Numbered from the stretch's first letter, positions 1 to 11,379 are shown. The stretch is DNA of 64,000 nucleotides from Coleophoma eucalyptorum (GCA_026120035.1 JALRME010000008.1:1178001-1242000), one strand, 5' to 3'. The notes: generated from the letters alone by a model not told the origin. Made by a program: numbers and translations.

Positions 1-1510
1 AGCCTCGAGCAGAGAGCCCAGTGATTTTGTCTATTATAAATCCCCGACAAGTGAGGTGTAAATTATTGCTAGAAAATGAGATTTCGGGCACTGTATTTCC
101 ACTTGCACAGTACGGCATCGCGACCTCTGCAATTTGTTGCGGGCCTTTTCGGGTCCAGAACGGACCCCACAGGTCTTTCTTGGGGTGTCTATGTCGAATT
201 CTACCATTCCATGTCCAGTCTGCAGCCCATGAAGGAGTGTTAGTGCGACTCCATGGGTTTCCTTCTCGCAAAGGATCAAGGTTGCCATAAGTAGTTATAA
301 AGATTTTGGCGACTGAAGCAAACACCTCAGATGCAGGCGACTGGTAATTGGGCACAATTTGCTGGACGATGGCAGAGTCCATAATGCCGACCAAGCCATA
401 TACTTTGTCCCTGGCATCGCTAGAGGTTGCTGAATCTGCAACATTCAATAGACGATCCAAACGGAGATGGGCTCCTCCTTGCTCCTCGCATTGACTTAAG
501 GGCCACAAGTCCTGGTACACAAGATGAATACTCGTGGTTAACCATGCAGTTGGTCTATTTACTCCACGTGAAATTATCTCGTTATACAGAAGGGAATCTT
601 TGACGGTCCACAAGTAGTCATTAAGAAGGCCAATGGCTCGGCAAAAAGCGGGCCAGTCGATAAAGTGATTACCGCATAGTAGTACCAGTGCAGAAGAGCC
701 AAGAATAAGCTCTTGTATAACCCAGAGCCGATACCAGTATGGCCTATTCATCAAATCCTGTAAAGCCATCCAGCATCCATCCCCTAGAAATTTCGGATCC
801 TCGAGTAGCTTCGATTCTAATTTTGCGCCGTCTTCAGGCATAACATTAGACAGAAGGTGAAGAAGTTGGAATGCCAGGTCGCTGTTTTCCAGTTCTTCTC
901 CTAACCAAGCTACTACTGCCCAAGCACCACCATAGATTCCGCGCATCTTCCTAACCTGGCGGCCACGTTCGTCATCATCTCCTTGATTGATGCAAATTGC
1001 ATCGACCCATAACTTAAACCCGTTTTGGAAATCTGGCCTTGTGCTGAGGGCACGCAAAGCCACTTCAACGTTGCGCCCCACTAGTGCCTCCTGGCCATTC
1101 ACAATAATTCGACGAGTAAGGCTAGGGTCTCCCCATGTGTACGACAGAGCTGCGTAGTCACCCCAGACAAACCGATGGTTCGACTTGGTGGGGATGTGCT
1201 TGTTCATAGGATCAGATGCAGAAGTCTCTGAGGCTTGAATAGGAGAGTGGATGTGGGCCCAACTCGCCATTATATCCCGTTTAGTTCCTGCTGAGCTTGA
1301 CGCGGAAAGAAACTCTTGGTATTTAGGGGTGAACGCTTTCAGAGAAATGGTTACTACATCACAGCGGACGAGATCTGAATCTCCAGTAAATGGTAGGATA
1401 CTTATGAGACGAATCTCGTCATCCGCCTCGTCAAGTGGAGAATATGAGATGACTGGGACTATACTATCGGACCCTTCCGATTCAGGGAATGGCGGATGAT
1501 TGGCCAGCAT
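1..1510 (-). CDS. HET-domain (heterokaryon incompatibility) protein, 3' end outside window
   Basis: An uninterrupted minus-strand frame of 503 codons starts at ATG 1510 and is still open at base 1. The start is the first ATG after an in-frame TAA near 1622. Residues 20-40 carry the usual lead-in (EADDEIRLISILPF). The HET core follows: ALSYTWGD near residue 118, LWVDAICINQ near 166, then a WLGEE block and a YWYRLWVIQELIL block. HET proteins act in fungal allorecognition, where mismatched partners trigger cell death after hyphal fusion; that role is family knowledge. The partner gene is not visible. No intron is needed and no lesion is seen, unlike most related genes in this window. Part of its coding sequence (573-708) is duplicated at 5096-5230. 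The C-terminal domain lies outside the window, so its subclass is unknown. Confidence 0.93.
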   Translation of the reverse strand, partial: MLANHPPFPESEGSDSIVPVISYSPLDEADDEIRLISILPFTGDSDLVRCDVVTISLKAFTPKYQEFLSASSSAGTKRDIMASWAHIHSPIQASETSASDPMNKHIPTKSNHRFVWGDYAALSYTWGDPSLTRRIIVNGQEALVGRNVEVALRALSTRPDFQNGFKLWVDAICINQGDDDERGRQVRKMRGIYGGAWAVVAWLGEELENSDLAFQLLHLLSNVMPEDGAKLESKLLEDPKFLGDGCWMALQDLMNRPYWYRLWVIQELILGSSALVLLCGNHFIDWPAFCRAIGLLNDYLWTVKDSLLYNEIISRGVNRPTAWLTTSIHLVYQDLWPLSQCEEQGGAHLRLDRLLNVADSATSSDARDKVYGLVGIMDSAIVQQIVPNYQSPASEVFASVAKIFITTYGNLDPLREGNPWSRTNTPSWAADWTWNGRIRHRHPKKDLWGPFWTRKGPQQIAEVAMPYCASGNTVPEISFSSNNLHLTCRGFIIDKITGLSARG

Positions 1511-3528
1511 TATTAACAAAGCTGATGGCTTCAACCTTGACAAGGGAAATGGAGAGGTTGTTGATTCTATCAAGTGAATGAAGTCAGTACTGCTCAAAAA
1601 GATAAGGAGGATATATAATCCTTAGAAATAGTCCCACATGGCTTTGCGCATCAAAAGACTTCTTCCGGGCTCGAGTACTGTGATGAATTGCTAACACTAG
1701 ACCAAATCTCATTGTGCGATTAAAAGAGGGTGTGCATATATGTGTGGCCGAACCGCACCATGGAACATATCATTTGCTCTCAACTCAGAGGTTGATTTTG
1801 ACGCTTGTCCGGCTGATGTCTGGGCATGGCTGCATCAGCCACGTCAAGCTCGCATACAATGCTGTGATTGGCTATATAGGATTCAGGTAAGAAGAGGGGT
1901 ACAGAAGGACACCAAAGTGGGAATTTTGACTGCGACATTTTCTGAAATTGCCCAGATGAAATATCGTAGCATTTAAATGGAAACTTAGTAGAAGTGCCAA
2001 TGCAAAAGTAATAAGTCTGGTCACGTGGTTTGGATAGAGAAGTTGTGTTGCAAGGAAAGCTAACAACAAGTATAATTGAAATCCGAACACAATGAAGATT
2101 ACGAGGAAGGCGATAATTCCGAAATGATGGAGAGAAATCCAACCGTGCCAGTAGCAAACTAGCATCACTACAGCTGATTGTGTTCTTCTCCTGCTACCGC
2201 CCGTACTCGCAGAAGCTTATACATATCTGTTTATCGAATGAGTAAGTGCGTCAGGGCTTAGTAAAAGATGACAGGGTGAGGTTTATTTAAGCTTGAAAGC
2301 AAACCTTGGCGTTGCCCTGTTGGTCTAAACCTTGCTTGGTTTGAATCCGAGCTCTGTATCCACTTGGCTTTGCTCGGGTAAAGCCTCCTCTGACCTTCAC
2401 GTTGGTCAGCGCCACTAACACACATGGTCGAGAGCAATTACCTGGGTTATGGCTTTATCTATTTCCTATAATATCATGTCAATCGATATTTCTTTCGGTT
2501 TATTGCACCCACACTGCAAAAAGGATTGAAAGCTCCTATAGCTAGCAACCTATAGTGAGATTTGGAATGTCTCTCTATCAGTGTATCTTAGCAAGATGAT
2601 CACCACTTTACAAGGCATAAATCAGCAAAGAGACTATAACCTCTCAAAGTAGCAGTTTATACGTCAACTTGACAAATTAGTGAGAATTAAGACCTGTTTC
2701 ACGTCACTGTAAAGTTATGTTAACGAGGCCCTCGCTTATCACGTGGACATGCAACTTACCTTGTCGGCACCGGCCGTCCCGACATGCATATTTCATATCG
2801 CTATCATCTCCAGCATCAGTCGGCTGAAGCCAAAGGTCCCCCATAGAATCAATGTGAAGTGTGTATCTCTTGTGATGCTGCGTGTACGACATTATCAGAA
2901 GCTGGATTTGCCAAACGAAGCGCGCGTAGGAATGATTCGAACTATTCGATGCTTACAGAAGTGCTATGGAGGTAAAGAAGGTGAAGAGTAGTTAAAGAAT
3001 AGAGAAATAAAGTTGGAAGAAGAATCTTTCATAAGAATGAGGTTGAGGTGAACCGACTTGAAAGATTGAAGGGATTTCTGTCCTAGTGGTTGATGACAAT
3101 GACGACTTTGGAAACAGAGACGGTTAGTGACGGCAAGGGTTCAAACCTGTGACTTTCTTTGTTTGAGATGAGCCAACAAATGTATTGGTAAGTGAGTAGT
3201 TTATTTAGATACCACGTAATTATAAATACCAGTCTATCCTACCTACCACGAGCGACGATTCTGTAACATGATTTGACGTCACATGATACATTGCTTAAAA
3301 TGCTGAAGTCATCGATTGCGTCAAACACAACATACGGTATATTACTTACTTCACATGATTTGATACCACTGACGTACTATATAACTCTGACCATAAGTCG
3401 TGCTAGATAAGAGTTGAGCCCTCCAAAACCAGAAGAAAATTTCGAACTGGAAGAATATCTACATTCACTTCACATATCACAAATTACAAGATCACATTAA
3501 AACTCCAAGAACGAGCACAAAATTGAAA
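1511..3528. other. Intergenic, no gene supported
   Basis: Only short overlapping frames on both strands (the longest about 125 codons, minus, 1780-2157) and none resembles a known family. Two sites look like the internal B box of a tRNA gene (near 2338 and 3138), but neither folds into a tRNA. The last 150 bases are A-rich and precede the ATG of the broken SDR; a TATATAA-like element lies near 3379. Confidence 0.6.
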
Positions 3529-4627
3529 ATGACAGAAATTGTCCAAAATACCCTCAACCTTGGAGTGCCTCCAAAATTCCACCTCTTGACGGCAAAGTTG
3601 CAGTGGCTACGGGTGGCAATGAGGAAATGGGTGCTGCTTTCACAGGTGAGCTCGTGAAGCATGGATTATCCAAAGCGATCATTATATCCAACGATGCAGC
3701 CAGGCATGACGAAGCAATTGCATACTTCAGCAAGAAAGTTGGTTCTAATGTATCATCCAAGGTAATTTTCCACGAGGTTGACCTGGGGGAGTATGAAAGC
3801 CCTCAAGAAGACCATCGAGGAAATCAAAAAAAGAGGTGGACTGAAATGATATTCTGGATTGCAATACCGCAATTGGCATGTACCGAACAGATCTACCATC
3901 ATCAACCGAAGATAAGAGTCATGCTCTGGATCGGCACTTTGCTGTCAATAACGTCGCCCATGCGATCTTGACCAAAGAACTGCTGCCAATCATCAAAGAA
4001 ACGGCTCAGAAAACCGGCGATGCGAGGATCGTGATTATGACCTCAAACCTTCACTTTTCGTCACCTGAAGACGTCAAGTTCAAATCGATTGATGAGCTAA
4101 TTCAAGATTTGGGCCCAACATTACAGTGTAACCGCTCCAAGATGGGAAATGTTCTCCATGCCAAGAAATTGGCGCGCATGCTCAAGGAAGATGGCCTCGA
4201 GGATAAGATCTTTGTCAACTGTATTCTTCCCGGCGTGGTGGTGACAGCGCAGCAAACAGGGCTAGTAGAGACATACAATGAAAAGGTCAAAGGGGTTCTT
4301 GGTGATGGTGTTGCGGGAAACACTGCTGCGTCAGCGTTAGAGGCGGCGAACTTGGTTGCGCGAACATTGTTGATGAAAGATGCTCCGGCCAGTGCCTTGT
4401 CTGCACTCTATGCTGCCACCTCCCCAGAAGTCAAGAAGAAGAGCCTGAGAGGGGAATATATTGTACCAAATGGCACAGTTCAGCAGGCGGATAAGAGGGC
4501 ACTTGATGAAAGATTCCAAGACAAATACTATAACTTGGTTAAGGAGTGTATCGCTAAGGGATATGGAAATACCAAGTGTGGTGATCATCAGGAGGGTTCG
4601 AAGGAGAGAGGGTCAAGTACTATCTAG
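3529..4627 (+). pseudogene. Short-chain dehydrogenase/reductase, three frameshifts
   Basis: The frame from ATG 3529 (MTEIVQ) loses register almost at once. A Rossmann SDR continues in another frame (PPLDGKVAVATGGNEEMG), then in a third (KKTIEEIKKRGGL), then from about 3848 in a fourth segment that runs 250 codons to the stop at 4627. Each change fits one base gained or lost in an A run: minus one at 3545-3548, plus one at 3796-3798, plus one at 3844-3846. The last segment keeps the NNVAHA-like strand, the substrate-side helices and a full C-terminus, so the damage is confined to the first third. The nucleotide motif reads TGGNEEMG, where the family usually has G at the second E. Introns do not explain the shifts: no GT..AG pair of normal length fits and coding similarity continues on both sides. 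A recent pseudogene or sequence error are both possible. Confidence 0.8.
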
Positions 4628-5067
4628 GTGGGTTGATTTGTGGTCTTTAGCCTGTATGGAATCTGTATCAAGACTATCTGCGATTTAATCAATGGATTGC
4701 GAATCGCACGAGAGAGCCTTAATAGCCTAGGTGTGCCATAACGCCCTGTCATCGACTTTACTTAGGAATTTGCAAATTTTCCAGCTTGATCTGGCTTATT
4801 TGCCATTTGTATTGGAACCTGCAAAGCTTCATCGCCTACTCTTATTTCCGCCTAATCACCCAATCCTGATCTCATCCACAGAATCATAAACATAGATTTC
4901 TTAGTGAGGATAACTCCGCAGTGATCGGCCTATATGCATCATTCTGATTTATCGTAAACTGCTGTATACTGGATTTTCGCGCTCTTAGGTAGACAAAGAG
5001 TCCAAACTTGACAGACTGAAAAGAGTACAACTTAACAAAGATGATTGGATTTATTCAGCTTTAAGAG
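4628..5067. other. Intergenic, nothing recognised
   Basis: AT-rich 3' flank of the SDR pseudogene leading into the repeat-flanked HET fragment. No frame of note. Confidence 0.6.
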
Positions 5068-5258
5068 GTTCCATTTATTATCATTACTGCTGCTGATTAT
5101 CTCGTTTTACAGAAGGGAATCTTTGACGGTCCACAAGTAGTCATTAAGAAGGTCAATGGCTCGGCAAAAAGCGGGCCAGTCGATAAAGTGATTACCGCAT
5201 AGTAGGATCAGTGCAGAAGAGCCAAGATAAGTTCCATTTATTATTATTACTGCTGCTG
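5068..5258. repeat. 135-bp HET-gene fragment between 28-bp direct repeats
   Basis: Bases 5068-5095 and 5231-5258 are 28-bp direct repeats (GTTCCATTTATTAT..ACTGCTGCTG) differing at one position. Between them, 5096-5230 copies 573-708 of the HET gene in the same orientation. I count four substitutions (two of them C to T) and one missing base. The fragment still reads in the HET frame on the minus strand (CGNHFIDWPAFCRAI, with a G-to-D change just after) but has no start, no HET core and no stop of its own. Next to the second repeat the sequence is a degenerate run of CTG and ATT triplets to about 5280. The arrangement looks like sequence copied into a break, with the flanking repeat duplicated. 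The 3' end of the secreted-protein gene lies 60 bp away. Confidence 0.9.
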
Positions 5259-5317
5259 CTGCTATTATTATCATTACTGTTACTTGTACCAGCCTCATCA
5301 AATCTTCGCCAACGGCT

Positions 5318-5899
5318 TCACCGTATTATAGTTTGGGTATGACATCTGGCTTCTTGAGGGGAACGCTTCTTTCTTTGCTCGCAGCCAACCTATGATGACC
5401 AATAGGTTAGCCGATTGACAATCAGTTGACAGAGTAGTAAACCATAAACTAGACGTACAATTATTTCTACCGTAGCTGTTGCCGTCACTGTGGGTGTAAC
5501 AGGCAGACATGAGCAGGCAGTAGAGACAGCGGCCGCTGCAACATTTTGAAAAATCACAGGAGTTTTAGCTGGAAGGCTGGTAACAACAGCGCGTTTCTTA
5601 TATTCAAAGTAAGCCGATATATCCTACAAGTAGCCAGAACTCAGGGTAACTACCTCAATATTTGTTTCCGTCACTGTTACGGTTGTAGTCGCAGTTTTCA
5701 CATGGAGAAATGCACTACAGTAGGAAATTGCATCGGGGCCGATAACCGGGACGTCGGCAATAGCCATTACGATAGGATTGTTCTTACACACAGGCTGCAG
5801 AACGGTGTCGAGGCTGAGGCTGCGGTCAAGTTTAGCAGCCTTGACAGAGGCTAATGCGAGGGAGGAGGTGACAAAGAAGATATTCTTGAGCGAAACCAT
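5318..5899 (-). CDS. Small secreted Thr/Val-rich protein
   Basis: Three exons, 5899-5628, 5576-5459 and 5389-5318, join in phase to 153 residues. Introns are 5627-5577 (GTAGGA..CAG, 51 nt) and 5458-5390 (GTACGT..TAG, 69 nt, branch CTAAC). Residues 1-22 form a signal peptide (MVSLKNIFFVTSSLALASVKAA). A stretch NPIVMAIADVPVIGPDAISYC is followed by ATTTVTVTETN, then by ACSCLPVTPTVTATATV. Alternating TVTV tracts with a few paired cysteines are common in fungal cell-wall or secreted proteins of unknown function. The short basic tail contains KKR. There is no GPI signal. No enzymatic domain is seen and I do not assign a role. The stop lies just beside the HET-fragment repeat, so the last exon should be checked with transcripts. 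Confidence 0.65.
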
Positions 5900-7220
5900 T
5901 GTGGATGTAATGTACTGTAGTCAAGGTGGTCTGGTTGGACTGATACTGGAAGAGTATCTCTCTCCCCCTCTATATATGTGTATAACTTACCACCAAAAGA
6001 TTCTCATGTGCATGAAGACCAAAACCGATCCATTTCCAGACCATATATCTAGCATCCAATATAACAGCCACATCCAATGTGAACCAGAAGTTGTGGAGAT
6101 CTAGAACTCATAGGAGCAATATGCCATAGATATAAACCCCATGTTTTCCCCAGCCTGCTGCATGCAGTGTCAACTTTATTCGCATTAAGGTTTTGGGTAT
6201 TCCCCTTGTTTGGATGCACCTGAAGATATAGACGCATTGGGTAAGAAATTTAAGCTCACTTGAACACGCTCAGCGAATGCAGCTAGCTAGGAGGAGACCT
6301 AGACATGCCAAGATGGGAACCCCAAACAAAATCCAGGTGGTAACTCTTGACCTGGCGCCGGTGGGCTGCTTAACCATGAAACCGGATACTATATCAAATT
6401 GCGTACAATGCCTAGAGATTTCATGAAGAATGATTGAGTTGTATGGGAATCACTGGTATCGACAAGAATCTCAGCACAAAGTTAATTAAAATAGCGTGCC
6501 GGGGACGTGTAAAGCTATTGATAAATACTGCCAATTCTGCCCGCCTTGACGACCACTTCAGTTGAGGAATCATGTGACGGGATCCAAAGCTGGCGAGGGC
6601 CCTTTAGACCTATACGATCCGGAGCTTTTCATCTAGCCTAAATCCATATTGTTAATGAATCAGAAGACCCTGAAACGCTATACTTCAAAGCCGGAGGTAT
6701 ATAATGTCGGTCAAATCTTGCTGGAAAGCTCGCTAGTGTGTCAGGAAGGCGATATGGTTACTTGCGCCGACCGAGGAAGTGATTTGAACCTGCATTCAAG
6801 TTCTTCCTCCCAATGAAAGGCTCAGAAGCCGCATGGATCACTAGAATCATTAGAGCTCGTTATTCTTCTATCGCAACTCTCGCTAGATTATACCAGAGTT
6901 TGGTTTGGTGGGAACTGCTTTTACAATTACTATGTGATTTGAAATCATGACAGCTTTATGGGCACTGAAGTGAAGCACTCTACGATTCAAAGTCTATAAT
7001 GACGGGTGTTTAGTGGCTTGATCATAATTTTTGGGTAGGATGAGGTAAGAAATCAGTAAGTTCTACCTTCAAACCTCGGTAATCGACATGGAGCTGTTTT
7101 GAATCTAACAGCCGATTTGGAACCCGGTCCGCTTCTATCCTTAAATCCCACAAAAGCATCCGAGGTGAAAAGCCATTGTATTTTGAAAAGTCGGGGTTCA
7201 GCTCAATTTCACCTTTAAAT
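5900..7220. other. Intergenic, no gene supported
   Basis: Holds the promoter of the secreted protein on its left (TATATATGTG near 5972) and the 3' flank of the Zn2Cys6 factor on its right. A short open plus-strand stretch near 6660-6815 looks weakly protein-like but has no start, no family and stops soon. The minus frame 7022-7276 overlaps the end of the transcription factor and is not needed by it. Confidence 0.55.
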
Positions 7221-9497
7221 CTATTTTTCAGACAGGACCTGGAAGCCTTCCTCCTCGAGCTCGGTTTTCGAAGCAATATGTGGTAGCCCTTGCATAGGAA
7301 AGGGAGAGAACAGAGGAGGGTCTTTGGAAGACAGTACAGGCTGGATACTCTGCAATGTCTCTAAGACGCTGAGATCCAGACTGAATTGGTCGGGTAATCC
7401 CAAGGTCAGATGGCTCATGTCTCGGCTCACATCTGACATAGCTTCACTACTATTGTTATCTGGAGATAGATCCACGTTCCAACGACGTGCCAGATGTTTC
7501 ACAGCCTCAATGGCTCGAAGGGCAAAGCCATGGCACTTAGCCATATCTTCCAGATCGGATATGCCCTGCAGTACATTCCTGGTCATATCGTCGGTTAAAT
7601 GGTTGTTTTTAACGGCAACAAGATGTATGATTGTCGACACCAAGACAAAGTAGGGCACGAATGAGGGCGTGCGCCGGAGAGTGTACAGCGCGGAATAAGA
7701 CTTGACTATCCTAGTAATAGCATCGGCGGCTTGATAGCATACCTCTCGGGGTATGACAGCTGATTTGTTGAATCGGAGGTTGATGAAAGGTTGAAAGAGG
7801 AGCAAGGTGGCGGAGTGATAAAAGAGACTACAAGTTTAATGATGAACCTTGTTCTGTCATTTTGTAATGGTGGGACTTACTGTGCGAACAATACTGCCGG
7901 TGTGAAATTGTGTCCAAGTCGAAGGTTTTCTGGGATGGTATCGTACCATTGGATGTACCGATTGTATAAACTGAGTAGTGCGCCACTACTGACCTCATTT
8001 CCCGGGCTATATAAAGTATAAAGAGTATCATGAACGATCTCGGCAAGTTCGCAGAAGATTTTGTACACACTACGAATATTTGATGGCTGGTCGAAATGTT
8101 GGTCCATGGGTAGCCCTTGCGATATCGTCAGCTATATGGTACTCCTAACGGGTCCTAACTGCACTTACCATCATCAGTATAAGGGATCCATAAAGCGTCT
8201 TCTACGTGCTTTATAATGGATGGCTTCCTGGGCAGGGAGATCCGTTGAGAAAGGTGCGGTAGAGTACCGGTACAAAGTGAAAGCATTCTGGAAACGGCAT
8301 ATTAGATCCATTAGGAGAGAGGTTGTCCCTACGGGGGAAGTCGAGGAAAGTACTCATTTAATGACAAGGCACCCCAGAATGTTGCTTCGCGAACGGCTCT
8401 CTCCGTCTCATCGAGACCATCCTCGGAATCGTCAGCGTCCACTACTACATGCAGACCCATCTCGACCGCAAGGCGTATCGATTGCGCAGATAGAAAACTA
8501 CTGGTACTGATCCGACCACAGCTGGCTTCGCGAATAGACATAACGCCGAGGGCCTGAATTGTAGTCAATCTATAGTGATCGTGTTCTTCATTGAAGATTC
8601 TTGAGGCTTCTGCAAAGAAGGTATTTCCAGCGGTGGTGGAATCATCCGGACTAGCTCGAGTACCGGGTCGGTCGGAGAAACGGCAAGCCAGTGCTAAAAG
8701 GGCATTAACTAGCATGGACGAGCAATATCTTGAATTCCCCTTCCGAAAATCTTCCATGAAATGCTCTTTGCTGACCGTGGCAAATATAGGGTACTCCCAG
8801 CAGAAATATAAAGCGAGCAGATGCTCTACCAATTCCCCATCCGATGTGACGGATGTCCAGGATTCATTGTTAAGTTTCGGACCATGGTGGCTTAACGGAT
8901 CTCGAGAATCGATTTCGTCTCCTAGGATCACCTGCTGTCCAAAATGCCTTGCGGCCTCGATACGGCTCTGGATGGATGCTGGGTCTTCATGCCAGCCTTC
9001 GGTGGTTGATGGTGGCCGATACCTGTCGGAAAAATTTGCTATACTGGGCACGGTACTAGTCGTGCCTGGTGGGATACCATAAGGTGAATTCCTAGATGAC
9101 GTTGCCGATGTAGAGTGTTCGAGTCTGGTTGCAATACTTTCGAGCCGGTCTCCGTTTTGCAACTGGCCCAAGATATCCGCCGAATTGCCTTGGTTTGAAG
9201 CGAGCGCATCTAGGACTCTCTTGCTTTGCTGGTGATATGTCCGCAGCTGTTCGATCTCTGATCTCAGCTCGTCCTTGGTCTGGCGGGCAGGTGTTTCATA
9301 GACACAAGCGGCTACATCTTGAGAGACGCATCTCCCACAAGGAGACTGTCCGTCACACTAAACATATCAAACCAGTTAACTTTGCTCCCTACTGCAAAAA
9401 TTCATAGTACCTTGGCTCTCTTCCGACGGCATTCTGTGCAAGCATTAGGTATGACAAATCCAGGTCCTCGGCGTCTCCTGGAAAAATTTGACTCCAT
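7221..9497 (-). CDS. Zn2Cys6 transcription factor with fungal-specific middle domain
   Basis: Five exons join in phase to 683 residues: 9497-9411, 9357-8354, 8287-8169, 8115-7881 and 7827-7221, with introns of 53, 66, 53 and 53 nt. The zinc cluster uses C20, C23, C30, C36, C39 and C47 (ACTECRRKRAK then CDGQSPCGRC), and the first intron splits it between K29 and C30. A short linker likely to coil (residues 60-85) follows. The regulatory domain starts near residue 180 (LYFCWEYPIFA, LVNALLALACRFS) and runs through RLAVEMGLHV and FWGALSLNE to WIPYTDDG, RLGHNFTPAVLF and LYTLRRTPSFVPYFVL. This layout matches the large xlnR/nit-4-like group of nuclear factors. The target genes are unknown. A CGG-N9-CCG palindrome lies about 600 bp upstream. 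Confidence 0.9.
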
Positions 9498-10098
9498 CAC
9501 CACGGATGCGCTATGGTACTATACTCAGAGACCTGGAGTATTTTGATAGTAACCACACACAGACTGGACCCCGGTGTACGGAGCTGAGTTAGGACTATTG
9601 ATTCGGGAAGCGGGAATGATCCAGAAACGATCATGTCCTGAGTAGTGGCCAAGGAGATTGGTGTTACTTCCCTCCACAAAGCACCCTTCTTGAAGATAAA
9701 GGAAGAACTGAGAAGCTTGTCTTGTAGCGCTCGTGGAGTAAGGGAAACGCGTGCAGCATCTTCGCCTACACAACCCCACGAAGATATGCAGATTCTACTG
9801 TAGTAGAGCGCCGCTTCAAAGCTTACTCAGAGAGCAACTGGCTGCGCAATTTGACTGTGCGCTAAAGCACTCGTAAATCAGTAAATCCTGAGGAGCGCAA
9901 TACTAGGGCTTTTGTAGATCGTGTGTCCGCCGGTCACTCTGTCCTGTAGCAAGATGCCAAAGTACTTTCCGCATTATTTCCGCTGCCAAATACCAAAATG
10001 CGATGTCCATGAAGAGTCTCCATTGCGGGCCCCTTATCCCATGAGCCCTGCAGTAGGAGACAGCCAATCACCTCGACTTGGGCCGTCCGCCAAGCGAG

Positions 10099-10121
10099 TA
10101 TCCGGAGGTGAGCTCCGGATA
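10099..10121. promoter_or_regulatory. Perfect 9-bp inverted repeat holding CGG-N9-CCG
   Basis: TATCCGGAG, spacer GTGAG, CTCCGGATA. Paired CGG half-sites are the usual targets of dimeric Zn2Cys6 proteins, and the spacing here is nine bases between CGG and CCG. It lies about 600 bp upstream of the start of the factor at 9497, so autoregulation is possible but not shown. It could equally be a short hairpin without function. Confidence 0.4.
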
Positions 10122-10351
10122 TCCTGGGCAGTATAACCTTTGGGCTGCTAGCAAAGGGGGAAGAATGGAGCTAACTTCTGCTCAGGCGGCATCGCGCAGT
10201 CCCGTACCTGACCAGAAGCTCCTAAACGGCATGGCAATGAATTCTAATCGTCCGTCCGTTCTGTGGAGATGCTGTCGCGCCGGAGCGAACCCTCCGCCGC
10301 CCAGTCTCTCCAACACTAGTCTGGAATCCACGAAGGGACTACGGCAACTGT

Positions 10352-10411
10352 GCAGTGGCTGTGACAGTGGCCGTGGCAGTGGTAGTGGCCGTGGCAGCGG
10401 CTGCGGCAGCA
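10352..10411. repeat. Imperfect GTGGCA/GTGGCC hexamer tract
   Basis: About nine loose copies of a six-base GTGGCN/GCGGCN unit. It creates the Gly/Ser-rich plus frame and the Pro/Leu-rich minus frame seen here, which are therefore not treated as genes. Confidence 0.7.
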
Positions 10412-11379
10412 CTATGGGTAGTCAGCCGCTTGATAAGGCGTAGATTGGACCACGAATCAGCTGCAGCAACTGCCTCTCAGGGCTCTGGTCCTCAATGAGG
10501 TTGGCGCCATCCTTTTGATACACGGCCAATTTTTGGGGCGGGGGAGCGGGGATGCGAACAGAGCAGTCGTATTTGGGAAGAGTGGACGAATCCTCGAATC
10601 GCGTGAGTGGGAGGAGCGCCGAAATAAAAAAATTTGCGCATCGATGCCCGTAGTATAAACTATATGGTGACGTAATGATGACGATAGTTCAAACAATTCA
10701 ACGTCCCCGACGCTTTCAGGCAGAAATTTAGATGGCAAAGGGGGACGATGGGAGACGTGGACAATTGTTGGTGGTGGAAGACACGGGTCAAGTCCTGGTG
10801 TTTGAAGGGTCCAAGGAAGGAAGCTTAAATCTCTGCAGTGTTCTACAGTACTATACAATCCTCTGGAAGGTGGACAAACCCCTGCCCAGCCTTTCGTCTC
10901 AAGGGTTCTAGACGAATAACTTCATGGGAACCGTCGTAGGCGAGGAGACAGGACAGGGGTCTGTTTGCTGTCAAAGGATTGTATTCCGATGATGTGATCA
11001 AGGTTTAACCGTACTACGGCTCTCTCGAAGGGTCCCAATAAATGCAGTATCCAAGCTAACGGCGTTTCATGATGATCTTTTCAGAGGACAGTGACTTTTA
11101 CATACATGCTGAGAAACAGCGTTTCAGACTAGCTTGGTTTTTGTTCGCAGTCATGTCGCCATGTCCCTGATGGAAGGTCTGCCTGTTGCTGACAGCTTAG
11201 AGCTGGATTCCTAACCCAAAGCATACTCTACAGATGTCCTGTACTGTAGCTCTCTTCTGCACCTACGGCATTGCAGCACCAGTAGTAGAATCTGGTATGT
11301 CGACTGCCCTTGGTTCTATACGACAGAGATGACTGCGGCGGAAAGAAGACAAACGATTATTAAGGACTGAGAAACTTGG

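Larger units (their letters stand above)
9498..11379. other. Intergenic, GC-richer, no gene supported
   Basis: Contains the inverted repeat and hexamer-like low-complexity tract listed separately. Frames at 10078-10443 (plus) and 10182-10858 (minus) are Pro/Gly/Ser-rich products of that composition and have no family signal. Confidence 0.55.

Noticed and set aside
2300..2380. Second tRNA-like B box (GGTTTGAATCC)
   Set aside because: No cloverleaf can be drawn around it on either strand.
3080..3165. tRNA-like signals (TAGTGGT and GGTTCAAACC)
   Set aside because: The A- and B-box-like motifs are well spaced, but the T stem and anticodon stem do not pair and there is no matching acceptor stem. 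At most a worn tRNA-derived repeat.
3529..3870. Introns as the cause of the SDR frame changes
   Set aside because: Coding similarity continues on both sides of each change, with shifts of one base at A runs and no GT..AG pair of 45 nt or more in the right place.
10078..10858. Gly/Ser-rich plus frame and Pro/Leu-rich minus frames as genes
   Set aside because: They are explained by the GTGGCN tract and high GC, lack splice signals and overlap each other.
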